Notes: a model not told the origin generated them from the sequence alone. 64,000 bases of DNA from an uncultured Alphaproteobacteria bacterium (GCA_903860975.1 CAIOSI010000038.1:1-64000); one strand, 5' to 3'; shown: positions 53,123-63,463, counted from the first letter of the stretch. Numbers and translations: made by a program.

Positions 53123-55933
53123 ATGCCGCCCCGCCTTCGCCCCACCCGCTTGGAATATGTCGTCGATGGCGTGCGACTGCGCGCCCAGCTGTCGGCGGCG
53201 GCGCTGGAAGCCGGCGATGGGCCAGCGCAGCGCAAAGCGGCGCTTGAGATCCTCAAGGGTGCGCTATTCCGCGGTCGGATGATCGCCAAGGAGCGGTTGG
53301 AGAACGGCGCCGGCGGAATTGAGACGGCGCGGCTTATCTCTGGCGTGACGGACGAGGTGATCACAGCCCTTTGGGACTTTACGACTGTCCACGTGTTCCG
53401 CGCGCGCAATCCGACCGAAGGTGAGCGTCTTGCGCTGATGGCGGTCGGTGGCTACGGCCGCGGCACGCTCGCACCCTTTTCAGATATCGATTTGCTGTTT
53501 GTTCGTCCGTACAAGCAGACGGCCCACGCTGAGAGCGTAATCGAATATATGCTCTACGCGCTGTGGGACTTGGGTTTCAAAGTCGGTCACGCCTCGCGCA
53601 CAGTCGAAGAGTGCGTGAAACTTTCCCGCGAGGATTTTACCATTCGCACCTCGATCCTGGAGGCGCGACGGCTGGCCGGCGACGAAAACCTGGCCGATGA
53701 ACTTCTTCGCCGTTTCCAGAACGAGGTCGTCAAAGGTACGGGCGCAGAGTTCGTCGCCGCCAAACTCAGGGAACGTGACGAGCGCCACGCGCGCGCCGGC
53801 GCTAGCCGTTACATGGTCGAGCCCAATATCAAGGAGGGCAAGGGCGGGCTTCGCGACCTCAACACCCTCTTCTGGATCGCCCAGTACCTTCACCCTGGCC
53901 AGTCCATTGAAAAGATCATGCAGCTCGAGATGTTCGAGCGACGCGAAGTGCGGGCTTTTATCCAGGCCTTTGACTTTCTGTGGGCCACCCGTGCCCACCT
54001 CCATTTCACGACCGGCCGGCCGGAAGAGCGGCTGACCTTCGACTTGCAACCTGAGCTCGCACGACGGATGGGCTACGGCGACCGGGGCGATGCGCCTGCG
54101 GTCGAGCGGTTCATGCGGCGCTATTTTCTGATCGCAAAGGAAGTGGGAGCGCTCACCCGAGTCTTCGCTGCGAAGCTAGAGGCTGAACGCGTGAAGGTCG
54201 CACCACGCGGTCTTTCTCGCTTGCTGCCCGCGCGCCGGCTACGGCGCAAACCCCTTGACGAGCCTGGGTTCCACGAGATCGCGGGCCGCCTGAATATCGA
54301 TAGCCCTGACATCTTTGAGCGCGACCCGGTCAATCTTTTGCGGATGTTCAAGATCGCCGACGCGCGCAACCTCGACCTGCATCCGGACGCCTTTACCGCC
54401 GTGACCCGCGCGACGACGCGGATCACCTCGGCGGTGCGCCGCGACAGGCATGCGGCCAAAGTTTTCCTGTCAATCCTGGCTCATGGCCGCGATCCGCAGC
54501 GTACGCTGACGCTGATGACCGACGCCGGCGTGCTTGGCCGCTACCTGCCGGAGTTCGGGCGCATCGTCGCCCAAATGCAGTTCAACATGTACCACTCCTA
54601 CACGGTCGATGAGCACACGCTGCGGGCTGTCGGGGTCATCGCAGACATCGCCGTCGGTCGATTCGCTGAAGATCATCCGCTCTCCACCCAGGTCATGCCG
54701 CTCATTGCTGATCGTGAGGCCTTGTTCCTGGCGATGCTGTTGCACGACACTGGAAAGGGCGGCGTGGGTGGTCAGGAAAAGGCTGGCGCTCGCGCCGCAA
54801 GGTCTGCCTGCGAACGCCTGGGCCTGGAGCGCTCCAAGATCGAACTCGTCGCTTGGTTGGTCGAGCATCACCTGGTGATGAGCGACACCGCCCAGAAGCG
54901 TGACATCTCCGACCCGCGAACCGTCACTGATTTTGCCACCACGGTTGCGACGCCAGAGCGCCTGCGCCTTCTCTTAGTCTTGACCGTCGCCGACATACGC
55001 GCCGTCGGACCTGGCGTTTGGAATGGATGGAAGGGTCAACTGCTGCGCGAGCTCTACGGCGCGACGGAGGCCGTATTCCGGGGTGGTCGGGGATCCGACA
55101 GCGCGGCAGCGCTGAAGCGCTATCATGAGAATGCCGCCTATGATGCACGTGTCCGGGTTGCCAGGGCCGACCCGCCAGCAGAGGCTTGGGCTGACGCTAT
55201 GGAGGACGCCTACTTTTCGGCCTTCTCCGAAGCCGAGGTGCTGGGCCACGCAGCGCTCGCGCGGCGTGCTGGCAAGGGAGCTGCCGCAGAAGGTCGCATT
55301 CGCGCGGACCGAGACGCCGCCGAGGTGGTGGTCGCAGCCACTGACCGCCAGCGTCTCTTCGTCGACCTGGCCGCCGCGATCGTGGGGGCCGGCGCGAATG
55401 TCGTCGGCGCGCGTGTCTTCACGTCTCGGCTGGGACAGGCGCTAGATATTTTTTACCTGCAAGACGCCGCAGGCCAGCCGTTCGGCGCAGATAACGCCCG
55501 CTCATTGACGCGCCTGATCGAGTGCCTGGAATTGGCCGCACGCGGCGAGCCCGTGCAGCAGGAAGCAAGACGCCCCATTGATCTGGGACGGGCCGCGGCG
55601 TTTTCAATCGAGCCGGCCGTCATGCTCGACAACGACGCATCAGAGACCTCCACGGTCGTTGAGGCTTCTGGTCGCGACCGGACCGGTCTGCTGGCGGCGC
55701 TTGCCCGGACGATCGCGGACGCAGGTCTATCCATCCTCTCGGCGCATATAGATGGCTATGGCGAGCGCGCGGTCGATGCTTTCTACGTCACCGGTCCGGA
55801 CGGGGAAAAGCTGGAGGATATCCGCAAAGGCAACGCGCTCAGGGCTGCCTTGCTCGCCGTCCTCAACGATCCAGATCAGGACGAAGGTCGCCGCGCCAAC
55901 CTGCAGCGCGCCCGAGCTAGCGTCGCCCGCTAG
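53123..55933 (+). CDS. glnD: [Protein-PII] uridylyltransferase
   Basis: The 936-residue enzyme uridylylates and deuridylylates PII proteins in response to glutamine. The nucleotidyltransferase domain has GGYGRGTLAPFSDIDLLFV; the GlnD central region follows; the HD hydrolase domain has AMLLHDTGKGG; two ACT domains close the protein (starting near VVVAATDRQRLFVDLAAAI and STVVEASGRDRTGLLAAL). The start at 53123 (MPPRLRPTRLEY) is preferred; the frame is open 144 bases further upstream, with shadow composition. mutS-glnD adjacency matches Caulobacter. Confidence 0.95.
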   Translation: MPPRLRPTRLEYVVDGVRLRAQLSAAALEAGDGPAQRKAALEILKGALFRGRMIAKERLENGAGGIETARLISGVTDEVITALWDFTTVHVFRARNPTEGERLALMAVGGYGRGTLAPFSDIDLLFVRPYKQTAHAESVIEYMLYALWDLGFKVGHASRTVEECVKLSREDFTIRTSILEARRLAGDENLADELLRRFQNEVVKGTGAEFVAAKLRERDERHARAGASRYMVEPNIKEGKGGLRDLNTLFWIAQYLHPGQSIEKIMQLEMFERREVRAFIQAFDFLWATRAHLHFTTGRPEERLTFDLQPELARRMGYGDRGDAPAVERFMRRYFLIAKEVGALTRVFAAKLEAERVKVAPRGLSRLLPARRLRRKPLDEPGFHEIAGRLNIDSPDIFERDPVNLLRMFKIADARNLDLHPDAFTAVTRATTRITSAVRRDRHAAKVFLSILAHGRDPQRTLTLMTDAGVLGRYLPEFGRIVAQMQFNMYHSYTVDEHTLRAVGVIADIAVGRFAEDHPLSTQVMPLIADREALFLAMLLHDTGKGGVGGQEKAGARAARSACERLGLERSKIELVAWLVEHHLVMSDTAQKRDISDPRTVTDFATTVATPERLRLLLVLTVADIRAVGPGVWNGWKGQLLRELYGATEAVFRGGRGSDSAAALKRYHENAAYDARVRVARADPPAEAWADAMEDAYFSAFSEAEVLGHAALARRAGKGAAAEGRIRADRDAAEVVVAATDRQRLFVDLAAAIVGAGANVVGARVFTSRLGQALDIFYLQDAAGQPFGADNARSLTRLIECLELAARGEPVQQEARRPIDLGRAAAFSIEPAVMLDNDASETSTVVEASGRDRTGLLAALARTIADAGLSILSAHIDGYGERAVDAFYVTGPDGEKLEDIRKGNALRAALLAVLNDPDQDEGRRANLQRARASVAR

Positions 55934-56204
55934 TTTTTAATTACAGATGTCGTTTTAAGTCCTCGAGATGGCGTTGGGCGTTCCATCGGGCAATTGGCCG
56001 AACATTATCTTGATGAGGCCGTTGGCGGCCGTGGCCCGGAGCGCCCAGGTGCAGGACCAAGGCTGTCGACTTGGAGCAACGCCTGAATTTCGCCGACTAC
56101 GCTTTGGCAAAGGGCGACGTCGTTGCGATCTCGCAGATTTCTCATCGGTTATATTTTCTTGACCAGGTTCCCTTAAAAGCCCCAGCCGCAACCTAGGAGA
56201 CCCT
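55934..56204. other. Intergenic region before TonB receptor
   Basis: About 270 bases hold no convincing gene. A 46-codon leftward ORF (56005-56145) has no ribosome site. The last 50 bases are AT-richer (GGTTATATTTTCTTGACC) and probably carry the receptor promoter; AGGAG before 56205 is its ribosome site. No cobalamin or iron-box pattern was recognised. Confidence 0.5.
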
Positions 56205-58475
56205 TTGCTTATTCGCGCGGCAGTTCTGTTTGCGGCCACTGTTGGGGTTGTTGCGTCCCAGGCCAATGCCCAGTCAACGCCTGCGCAATCGAGCCAGGTC
56301 CCGGTGAAATCGGCCCCTGCGGGTGGCAAGTCGAGCGCGCCATCAACCGCGTCAAAGACAGCGGCTTCGAAAACGGTCGAGGAGATCACCGTCACGGGCG
56401 CCTCGCAGGACGGCTTTCGCAGCTCCATTGATCGGCGCAGCTACGGCGTCACCAACGACCTGGCCGCCACAACAGGGTCTATCAGCGATGCTCTAAAGAA
56501 CGTCCCTTCCGTCGAGGTGGACGTACAAGGCAATGTCTCCCTGCGCGGCGATACAAACGTGACCATCCTGGTCGACGGCAAGCCATCGGCCCTGTTCCGC
56601 GGACAGAGCGCCGCCCAGGCGTTGCAATCTCTTCCCGCGGATTCGGTCGAGCGGGTGGAGGTGATCACCAATCCTTCGGCAGAGTTCTCACCCGAAGGCT
56701 CGGCCGGGATCCTCAACCTCGTCATGAAGAAGACCCGAAGGGCGGGCCAGTCGGGCAGCATTCGCTACAACACCGGAACCGCTGGTCGCCGCAACGGCGG
56801 CGTCAGCGGCGCCTACAATTCAAATCGATTGACGATCTCGGGCGACGCAGGCTTCCGTCACGAACCCCAGCATTCTGTGAATACCGACCAGCGCGAATTC
56901 TTCGACGCCTCAGGCGCTCGGCTCAAGACGACCCATCAGATCAGCGACAACCGCGGCCGCGTCGATCAATGGAACGCACGTACAGGCTTCGATTTCGACG
57001 CAACCGCCAAAGACAGGTTTTCTGCGGAGGCTCACGCCAACCAGTCTGACCTCGATTTACACAATCGGCTGAACCTGCGTGGTTTCGATACCTCAGGGGC
57101 TCAGAGCGAAATCTTCGACCAGGCGGGGCACTACAAACAAGTGCGTGACAATCGCGGCGGCCGGATGAGCTGGCGGCGTACGAACGCTTTCGAGGACGAT
57201 GTCTCGGTGAGCGCCAGCCATGAGACGACCTACGAGCGGAACGAGAACGTCTTTGCAGGCACAATCAGCCTGCCGGTCTCGTCGAACAATTTTCAAGACA
57301 TCCGCAGCCACAATTCACTCACGCTCACAGACCTGCGAGCCGACCTTCGCCGGCCCATGCCGGGTGAGGCGCGCCTCAAGGCCGGCTACGATCTGCGGAT
57401 CGACGACAACGCCTATGACAACGTTGCCCTGCGCGGCGTTAGCGCGGCGAGCACACCGCCGGATCCGACCCAGACGAACCTCTTTCTCTACAGGCAAACG
57501 ATCAACGCGGCCTATCTCACCTATGAGCAGCCCATAGGTGAGTTCACTCTCTTGGGCGGTCTTCGGATCGAAGATGTTCAACTTGATCTCAACCAGGTGA
57601 CAAGCCGGATCCTTAGCGACCGCAACCGCTTCAACGCCTATCCGACGCTACACCTGGCCTATCGCCTCAGTGATGATCAGCAGCTAACGTTGAACTATAG
57701 TCGGCGTATCTCGCGTCCGAGCCCGTCTGATCTGAATCCGTTTCGGGTTGAACAGGACGCCTTCAATTTCCGAGCCGGCAATCCCAACCTGAAGCCGGAA
57801 CAAACCGACAGCATCGAGGCCGGCTATCAGTACCGAGCTGGCGGAACCTTGTACGTGGCGACAGCCTACTATCGCCAATCGAGCCACGACGTGACCGACG
57901 TGGTCACCGACCTGGGCAATGGCGTACTGCTGGATACGAAGGAAAACCTGAACTCAAGCAAGCATGCTGGCATCGAGTTGGTGGCCAATGGCCATCTCAC
58001 CAAGACGATTAGCTACAACGCCTCGACCAATATCTTTTTTGCCGAGATCGACTCCAACATCGGATCCCTACCGGGTGTCATTGGCCTGGCCGGGTCACGC
58101 TCGGCCATCGAAGGCGGCGGCCGTTTCAGTCTCAACTGGCAGGCGACGCCGATTGATTCTTTCCAGGCCAGCAGCCAGATGAACGCCCGGCGGATGACGC
58201 CGCAGGGCTATGTTGAGCCGAGCTTCCTGTCGTTCTTAGGGTACCGGCACAAGTTCACCGACAAGCTATCCGGAGTCCTCACGGTTCAGGATGTCTTCGA
58301 CAGCTTCCGTTCGCATTCGGTGATCGACACGCCGCAACTGCATGACGTCACGATCGGCGCCGGTCGCATACGCGCGGCCTACGTCGGACTTTCCTGGAGC
58401 TTCGGCGCGCTGCCTAAACGTCAGCCCGCTCAGCCCCCTGAGGGGGCTGAGCCTGAGGCCACCCACGGCGGCTGA
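56205..58475 (+). CDS. TonB-dependent outer-membrane receptor (beta-barrel family)
   Basis: The 756-residue precursor starts at a TTG behind AGGAG, with a signal peptide ending AQA around residue 23. A Ser/Pro/Ala-rich linker is followed by a plug domain: SISDALKNVPSVEVDVQGNVSLRG and then VERVEVITNPSAEFSPEGSAGILNL, typical of the outer-membrane beta-barrel (OMP_b-brl_3) receptors. The barrel ends with YVGLSWSFG, after which a Pro/Glu/Ala tail carries no barrel strand. Such receptors take up oligosaccharides, siderophores or peptides. It is convergent with the MFS gene of the glycoside cluster; a shared role is possible. Confidence 0.85.
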   Translation: MLIRAAVLFAATVGVVASQANAQSTPAQSSQVPVKSAPAGGKSSAPSTASKTAASKTVEEITVTGASQDGFRSSIDRRSYGVTNDLAATTGSISDALKNVPSVEVDVQGNVSLRGDTNVTILVDGKPSALFRGQSAAQALQSLPADSVERVEVITNPSAEFSPEGSAGILNLVMKKTRRAGQSGSIRYNTGTAGRRNGGVSGAYNSNRLTISGDAGFRHEPQHSVNTDQREFFDASGARLKTTHQISDNRGRVDQWNARTGFDFDATAKDRFSAEAHANQSDLDLHNRLNLRGFDTSGAQSEIFDQAGHYKQVRDNRGGRMSWRRTNAFEDDVSVSASHETTYERNENVFAGTISLPVSSNNFQDIRSHNSLTLTDLRADLRRPMPGEARLKAGYDLRIDDNAYDNVALRGVSAASTPPDPTQTNLFLYRQTINAAYLTYEQPIGEFTLLGGLRIEDVQLDLNQVTSRILSDRNRFNAYPTLHLAYRLSDDQQLTLNYSRRISRPSPSDLNPFRVEQDAFNFRAGNPNLKPEQTDSIEAGYQYRAGGTLYVATAYYRQSSHDVTDVVTDLGNGVLLDTKENLNSSKHAGIELVANGHLTKTISYNASTNIFFAEIDSNIGSLPGVIGLAGSRSAIEGGGRFSLNWQATPIDSFQASSQMNARRMTPQGYVEPSFLSFLGYRHKFTDKLSGVLTVQDVFDSFRSHSVIDTPQLHDVTIGAGRIRAAYVGLSWSFGALPKRQPAQPPEGAEPEATHGG
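58429..58451 (+). repeat. Perfect 11-bp hairpin in the 3' end of the receptor gene
   Basis: CTCAGCCCCCT/AGGGGGCTGAG with a one-base centre lies within the last 50 bases of the coding sequence, encoding the Pro-Glu-Gly tail. It may act as a terminator for both converging genes. Confidence 0.5.
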
Positions 58476-58481
58476 GACTGG

Positions 58482-59693
58482 CTAGGCTGCCTGGGCGACG
58501 GGACCTCGCTGGGGCGGGCGGAAGAAGGCGGCGAGCAGCAGGACGGCGATCAGCGCCATGCCGGTCGGCACCAGGAATAGGCTGCGATAGTCAACCTTGC
58601 CGGCGGTGTCCGTCCACTTTGCGATAAGGGTCGGGAAGAGGAAACTCGCGCCGACGTTGCCAATGCCCAGGATCAGCAGGTTGAACAGCCCCTGGGCACT
58701 GGAGCGCACATCCTTCGGAAAGGCGGCATCGACGAAAATATAGACTGTGGCGAAGAAGAACGCGTAGCAAACGCCGTGTAAAAGCTGCACAGCCACGATC
58801 ACCGGCACGCTATCGGCGAAGAAGGCGAAGACCGAGAAGCGTGCCGCATGGCCAAGGATGCCCACGATCATGGTGGTCTTCCAGCCGAGCCGGGCCAGTA
58901 CGGTCCCTAAGACAAGCATGGTCACGATCTCGGCCAGTTGGCCCAGGCTGAGCACGATCATCGACAGGTTGCCCGCGATCCCCACACGGTTGGTCAGGAA
59001 ATTGTCGGCCATCACGAAATAGCCGTTGTGGATCACGCTATCGATAAAGGTGACCAAGAACAGAACACCCACGAACGGCACGCCCAGCAGTTTGATCGCC
59101 TCTCGCCACGCGAGCGGGTCGGCGGTCTGGGCGTCGCGCTTCGGCGGCGTATGCGGCAGGGTCAAGCTGTAGGCGGCCAGCGCCAACGAAACGATCGCAG
59201 CGACCAGGAAGATCCAGCGCACCTGCGATGCGTCAGCCTTGGCGCCCAGCAGGAAAACGAACGGCCAGCTCACGAGCACCCAGCCGATCGTGCCGCCCAT
59301 GCGGACGGCTCCGAAGTCCTTGGCTGGATCCTTCAGGTTGGCGAAGGCGATCGAATTGGAGACCGACAGCGTCGGTACATAGAGCAGGCTGAAGACCAGA
59401 TAAGCCGCGAAGAACGGCCAGAAACTGGTCAGGAAAGCGCAGGCCGCCAGCGCCAGACCACTCAACGCATGGCTGCCGGCCATGAAGCGCTCGGCGGCGA
59501 AGTTGCGATCGGCGAACTGGTTGGAAAAAAAGATCCCGGCGACGGATGCAATGCCCCACGCGCTGCCGACCAGAGACTGTTGCCAGGGCGCAAACCCCAG
59601 CATGCCCATGTAGGGAAACAGCTTCGGCGCCCAGGCTCCCCAGACCGCCAGCTGAAGCACCATCATCAGAAAAAGTCGCACGCGAACCGTCAT
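58482..59693 (-). CDS. MFS transporter, nucleoside:proton symporter-like
   Basis: The 403-residue permease has twelve membrane helices. The start VRLFLMMVLQLAVWGAWAPKLFPYM, the SQLADRN-like loop and the FGAVRMGGTIGWVL segment match the nucleoside:H+ symporter (NupG/XapB-type) family, which in Bacteroidetes and Caulobacterales also sits in sugar and glycoside loci. ATG at 59693 with GGGAGG seven bases upstream is preferred. It is divergent from the Gfo/Idh/MocA gene; the 178-base gap holds a CGATT/AATCG inverted repeat at 59773-59790. Confidence 0.88.
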   Translation of the reverse strand: MTVRVRLFLMMVLQLAVWGAWAPKLFPYMGMLGFAPWQQSLVGSAWGIASVAGIFFSNQFADRNFAAERFMAGSHALSGLALAACAFLTSFWPFFAAYLVFSLLYVPTLSVSNSIAFANLKDPAKDFGAVRMGGTIGWVLVSWPFVFLLGAKADASQVRWIFLVAAIVSLALAAYSLTLPHTPPKRDAQTADPLAWREAIKLLGVPFVGVLFLVTFIDSVIHNGYFVMADNFLTNRVGIAGNLSMIVLSLGQLAEIVTMLVLGTVLARLGWKTTMIVGILGHAARFSVFAFFADSVPVIVAVQLLHGVCYAFFFATVYIFVDAAFPKDVRSSAQGLFNLLILGIGNVGASFLFPTLIAKWTDTAGKVDYRSLFLVPTGMALIAVLLLAAFFRPPQRGPVAQAA

Positions 59694-59871
59694 TTTCGCC
59701 TCCCCAGCGCGAGTCTCTACTGCCCCGCTTGGCCTACCGATTACACACTTGCGACGGTGAGCGCACCTATGACGATTCGATCGGCAATCGGCTCGCCTTC
59801 GGCACGGTTTGACCTGTCCCGCTGGCTGCGCCAAGTTCGCGCGAAGTCAGTGGTTCGTGGGAGATGAAAAG

Positions 59872-61119
59872 ATGGCGCAGACAACCGAGGCGCCGCCGCC
59901 TTTGCGTATCGGCTTCATCGGTTCTGGCTTCATCGCCAAATTCCACGCCAAGAGCTTTCAAAGCGTCCGCCACGCCCAGATCACCGGCGTCTTCAGCCCG
60001 ACCCCGGGCCACCGCGAGGCTTTGGTAAAAGAGATCAACGCTGCCGAACTGGGCCCCTGCCGCGCGCACCCTGATTTGGAGAGCCTACTCAGCGCGCCGG
60101 ATGTCGACGCGATCTGGCTGCTTGCGCCCAACGACCGCCGACTGGAAGCCATGCGGGCGATCCATGCCGCGGTGAAGTCCGGCCGTTCTAGGGTCCGCGC
60201 CATCGCCTGCGAAAAGCCATTGGGCCGGACTTTGGCGGAGGCTCGCGAGGTGTTGGCTCTGGCTGAGGACGCAGGCCTCACCCACGGCTACCTAGAGAAC
60301 CAAGTCTTCGCCTCCGCCGTCGAGCGTGGCAAGGAGATCATCTGGCGCCGCGCTGTGCCCGCCTCTGGTCGCCCTTATCTCGCTCGCGCCGCCGAGGAGC
60401 ATTCCGGTCCGCATGAGCCCTGGTTCTGGCAAGGCGCGCGTCAGGGCGGCGGGGTGATGAGCGATATGATGTGCCACTCCGTCGAAGTGGGACGCTTTCT
60501 ACTCACCAAGCCTGACGCGCCGCGCAGCAGCCTGACGGTTAAGGCTGTGCAGGGGTCTGTCGGCTATCTGAAGTGGACCCAGGACAAGTACGCCAAGGCG
60601 CTGGCCAAGGATTTTCACGGGGTCGATATGAAGGCCCACCCGGTGGAGGACTTCGCCCGGGCCACGATCACGCTGGAGGATGAGGCCGGTCAGGAGCTGA
60701 TCGTCGAGGCTTCGACGTCCTGGTCGTATGTGGGACCTGGCCTTCGCATCGACTTGGCCCTTTTGGGACCGGAATATGCGATGGAATTCTCCTCTCTTAA
60801 TCCCAGTCTGAAGGTCTTCCTGTCCCGCGCCATAACGGGCGGGCAAGGCGAGGACTTGGTCGAAAAGCAGAACGCCGAACAGGGCCAGATGCCCATCGTC
60901 GAGGACGAGGCTGGGACCTATGGCTACATTGGCGAAAACCGGCACATGGTCGACTGTTTCCGCCATGGCCGCACGCCGATTGAGACCTTCGAGGATGGAG
61001 TCGAAGTCACCAAGATGGTGATGGCGCTCTATAAATCGGCAGAGACCGGACGAGTCGTCTGCATGCCGGACGAGACTTTGGAAACCTACGTGCCGCTGCC
61101 CGCGCGCACTGGAGCCTGA
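59872..61119 (+). CDS. Gfo/Idh/MocA family oxidoreductase
   Basis: The 415-residue protein has an N-terminal NAD(P)-binding Rossmann fold with IGFIGSGFIAKFHAKSF at about residues 13-29, the ACEKPLGRTLAEA motif (the EKP lysine) and a C-terminal sugar-binding beta domain with the catalytic-site region HSVEVGRFLL. Members oxidise or reduce sugar-like polyols, often 3-keto sugars. The ribosome site is GGAGATGAAAAG. Three bases separate it from the GMC dehydrogenase gene, so they form an operon. Confidence 0.9.
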   Translation: MAQTTEAPPPLRIGFIGSGFIAKFHAKSFQSVRHAQITGVFSPTPGHREALVKEINAAELGPCRAHPDLESLLSAPDVDAIWLLAPNDRRLEAMRAIHAAVKSGRSRVRAIACEKPLGRTLAEAREVLALAEDAGLTHGYLENQVFASAVERGKEIIWRRAVPASGRPYLARAAEEHSGPHEPWFWQGARQGGGVMSDMMCHSVEVGRFLLTKPDAPRSSLTVKAVQGSVGYLKWTQDKYAKALAKDFHGVDMKAHPVEDFARATITLEDEAGQELIVEASTSWSYVGPGLRIDLALLGPEYAMEFSSLNPSLKVFLSRAITGGQGEDLVEKQNAEQGQMPIVEDEAGTYGYIGENRHMVDCFRHGRTPIETFEDGVEVTKMVMALYKSAETGRVVCMPDETLETYVPLPARTGA

Positions 61120-61122
61120 CAC

Positions 61123-62823
61123 ATGGCGACCGAAAACTATGATGCGATCATTGTCGGCTCCGGGGCTGGCGGGGGTATGAGCGCCTACCACCTGACGAAG
61201 TCGGGAATGAAGGTGCTGATGCTTGAGGCGGGGCGCAACTACGATCCGCGCGTTGAGAGCCCGATGTTCAACACAAACGCCGAGGCGCCCCTGCGCGGCG
61301 TCGGCACGCCAGACAAGCCCTTCGGCTTCTACGATGCGACCGTAGACGGCGGCTGGGAGGTGCCCAACGAACCCTTCACGGTGGCGGAGGGTTCGGAGCC
61401 CTTCAAGTGGTGGCGGCCCCGGATGCTGGGCGGGCGCACCAACCACTGGGGTCGCATCGCGCTCCGCTTTGGACCCCTCGACTTCAAGCCGAAGAGCCGC
61501 GATGGCCTGGGCTTCGACTGGCCGATCACCTACGATGACGTAGCCCCCTGGTACGACAAGACCGAAAAGCTGATCGGGGTGTCTGGCGCTGCGCCAGCCA
61601 GGGGCCTGCTGAATACGCCGGATTCACCGCCTGGCTGCCTGATGGAATCGGCTCCGCCACGCGCGTTCGAGATCTTCTACGAACGCGCCTTTAAGGCCAT
61701 GAACATCCCCGTCATCCCAATGCACGGCGCGGTGGTCACCGGCCAAATGGAGGGTCGCAACACCTGCCTCTTTGCGACGCCATGCGGCCGCGGCTGCGCG
61801 ATCGGAGCCAATTTCCAGTCGACGACGGTGCTGCTGCCGCCGGCCATGGCGACCGGCAACCTGACCATCACCACCAATGCGCTCGTCTATCAGGTCGACC
61901 TGGACAAGGCCGGTAAGGCTAAGGGCGTCAGCTACGTCAACCGCAAGACCGGCGAGCACCATTCTGTGACCGCAAAGTCTGTGATCCTGGCGGCGGGATC
62001 TGGCGAGACGGCGCGCATCCTCCTGAACTCCAAGAGCTCGCTGTTCCCCAACGGCATGTGCAACACTCACGGTATGGTCGGCCGCTACCTGATGGACAGC
62101 GTCGGCACCGGAGTGACGGGCCAGTTCCCAGCGCTGGAAGGCTTGCCGGCGACCAATGACGACGGCCAGGGCACGCAGCACACCTACATTCCCTGGTGGG
62201 GATACGAGCAGCAGAAGGCGCTGGGCTTCGCCCGTGGCTACCACATTGAAATTGGCGGCGGCCGGCGCATGCCATCGATGGGCATGGCAGGGCTACTGGG
62301 GGGTGATCAGAGCCTCGTCGGCGATGCGCTACGCGAGAAGCTGCGCAACCGCTTCGGCTCGACCATCGGCTTCGATGGCCGCGGCGAGATGATCCCCAAC
62401 GACGACTGCTATTGCGAAATCGACCCTGTCGCCAAGGACAAATGGGGTATCCCCGTGCTGCGCTTCCACTGGAAATGGGGCGAGCACGAGACCAACCAGG
62501 CGGCGCATGCGGTGAAGACCTTCCTGGAGGTCATCGACCGGCTGGGCGGAAAACCCGAAGGCCACGTCGAGACCGACGGCAAGAAGGCCATCTCCAAAGG
62601 CGGTGAAATGATCCACGAGATCGGCACCGCGCGGATGGGCCACAATGACAGCGATTCAGTGGTCAATCAGTATGGCCAGAGCTGGGCCGTCCCGAACCTC
62701 TTCATCATGGACGGGGCCACTATGGTCTCCAGTCCCGACAAGAACCCGACGTTGTCGATCCTGGCGCTCGCCTGGCGCTCGGCGGACAATATGGCGACCA
62801 TCGCCAAACAGGGGGCCCTATGA
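61123..62823 (+). CDS. GMC family oxidoreductase, glycoside 3-dehydrogenase-like large subunit
   Basis: The 566-residue flavoprotein has the FAD site VGSGAGG at residues 11-17, LEAGRNYDP (E for ribose), MLGGRTNHWGRIALR for FAD attachment and the active-site regions HEIGTARMG (His) and DKNPTLSILALAWR (Asn). The GRGCAIGANFQS segment is typical of the gluconate 2-dehydrogenase/sorbitol dehydrogenase branch. No signal peptide: export would be with the Tat-signal small subunit. The stop overlaps that subunit's ATG by four bases. Expected action is oxidation at C3 of a glycoside. Confidence 0.9.
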   Translation: MATENYDAIIVGSGAGGGMSAYHLTKSGMKVLMLEAGRNYDPRVESPMFNTNAEAPLRGVGTPDKPFGFYDATVDGGWEVPNEPFTVAEGSEPFKWWRPRMLGGRTNHWGRIALRFGPLDFKPKSRDGLGFDWPITYDDVAPWYDKTEKLIGVSGAAPARGLLNTPDSPPGCLMESAPPRAFEIFYERAFKAMNIPVIPMHGAVVTGQMEGRNTCLFATPCGRGCAIGANFQSTTVLLPPAMATGNLTITTNALVYQVDLDKAGKAKGVSYVNRKTGEHHSVTAKSVILAAGSGETARILLNSKSSLFPNGMCNTHGMVGRYLMDSVGTGVTGQFPALEGLPATNDDGQGTQHTYIPWWGYEQQKALGFARGYHIEIGGGRRMPSMGMAGLLGGDQSLVGDALREKLRNRFGSTIGFDGRGEMIPNDDCYCEIDPVAKDKWGIPVLRFHWKWGEHETNQAAHAVKTFLEVIDRLGGKPEGHVETDGKKAISKGGEMIHEIGTARMGHNDSDSVVNQYGQSWAVPNLFIMDGATMVSSPDKNPTLSILALAWRSADNMATIAKQGAL

Positions 62824-63452
62824 GCGACGCACCCGAACCCTATGTCTCAAAGATCGACCGGCGCACGGCGCTCGCTTGGATCGGTGTGGTTGGCGCAGCG
62901 GCCGGGGTCGGTACTGGCGTCGTGGTCTATGGCCCGATCACCGGCGGCGAGCGGATTACCCGCGGTTATGGCACCGATCCCAAGCTGACCAAGCCGGAAA
63001 AGGCACCTTGGTCGCGGATCATGATCCCCGAACAGCTGCAGACCGCAGCGATCCTTGCTGACTACGTCTTGCCGGCTAACGCGACCGCGCCCTCGGCCAG
63101 TTCGCTGGGTATTCCGGACTTCATCGACGAGTGGGTGAGCGCGCCCTACCCGGACCAGCTCAAGGACCGGCCCGTGATCATGAACGGTTTGAACGGCATG
63201 GCGCCGAAGCTGCTCAAAGCGTCAGCCGCCGAGCGCGCGGCAGCGCTTGCGGCGCTGGCCGCTTCGAGTGATCGCACCACCAAGAAGTTCTGGAAGAAGT
63301 TCAGGGGCCTGACGATCGGCGCCTATTACACAACCGAGGCCGGCTTTAAGGACATCGGTTACATCGGCAATGTTGCGAGAACATCAGACCCGGGCCCGTC
63401 CGCCGAAGTAAAGGCCGCGCTTGAGGCGCAATTCAAGAAACTTGGTCTTTAA
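62820..63452 (+). CDS. Gluconate 2-dehydrogenase subunit 3 family protein (small subunit)
   Basis: The 210-residue protein has a twin-arginine-type N-terminus (KIDRRTALAWIG, followed by a Gly/Ala-rich helix) and the small-subunit core PEQLQTAAILADYVLPA, with the GIPDFIDEW segment and a C-terminal FRGLTIGAYYTTEAGFKDIGY. In homologous complexes it forms a heterodimer with the GMC subunit and carries it out by the Tat route. Its ATG overlaps the GMC stop. A cytochrome c electron acceptor is not seen in the window; it may lie to the right. Confidence 0.9.
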   Translation: MSDAPEPYVSKIDRRTALAWIGVVGAAAGVGTGVVVYGPITGGERITRGYGTDPKLTKPEKAPWSRIMIPEQLQTAAILADYVLPANATAPSASSLGIPDFIDEWVSAPYPDQLKDRPVIMNGLNGMAPKLLKASAAERAAALAALAASSDRTTKKFWKKFRGLTIGAYYTTEAGFKDIGYIGNVARTSDPGPSAEVKAALEAQFKKLGL

Positions 63453-63463
63453 GGATGGCGATC

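Noticed and set aside
56005..56145. A 46-codon leftward ORF before the TonB receptor
   Set aside because: It begins plausibly but has no ribosome site and ends in Pro/Arg/Ser-rich shadow sequence.
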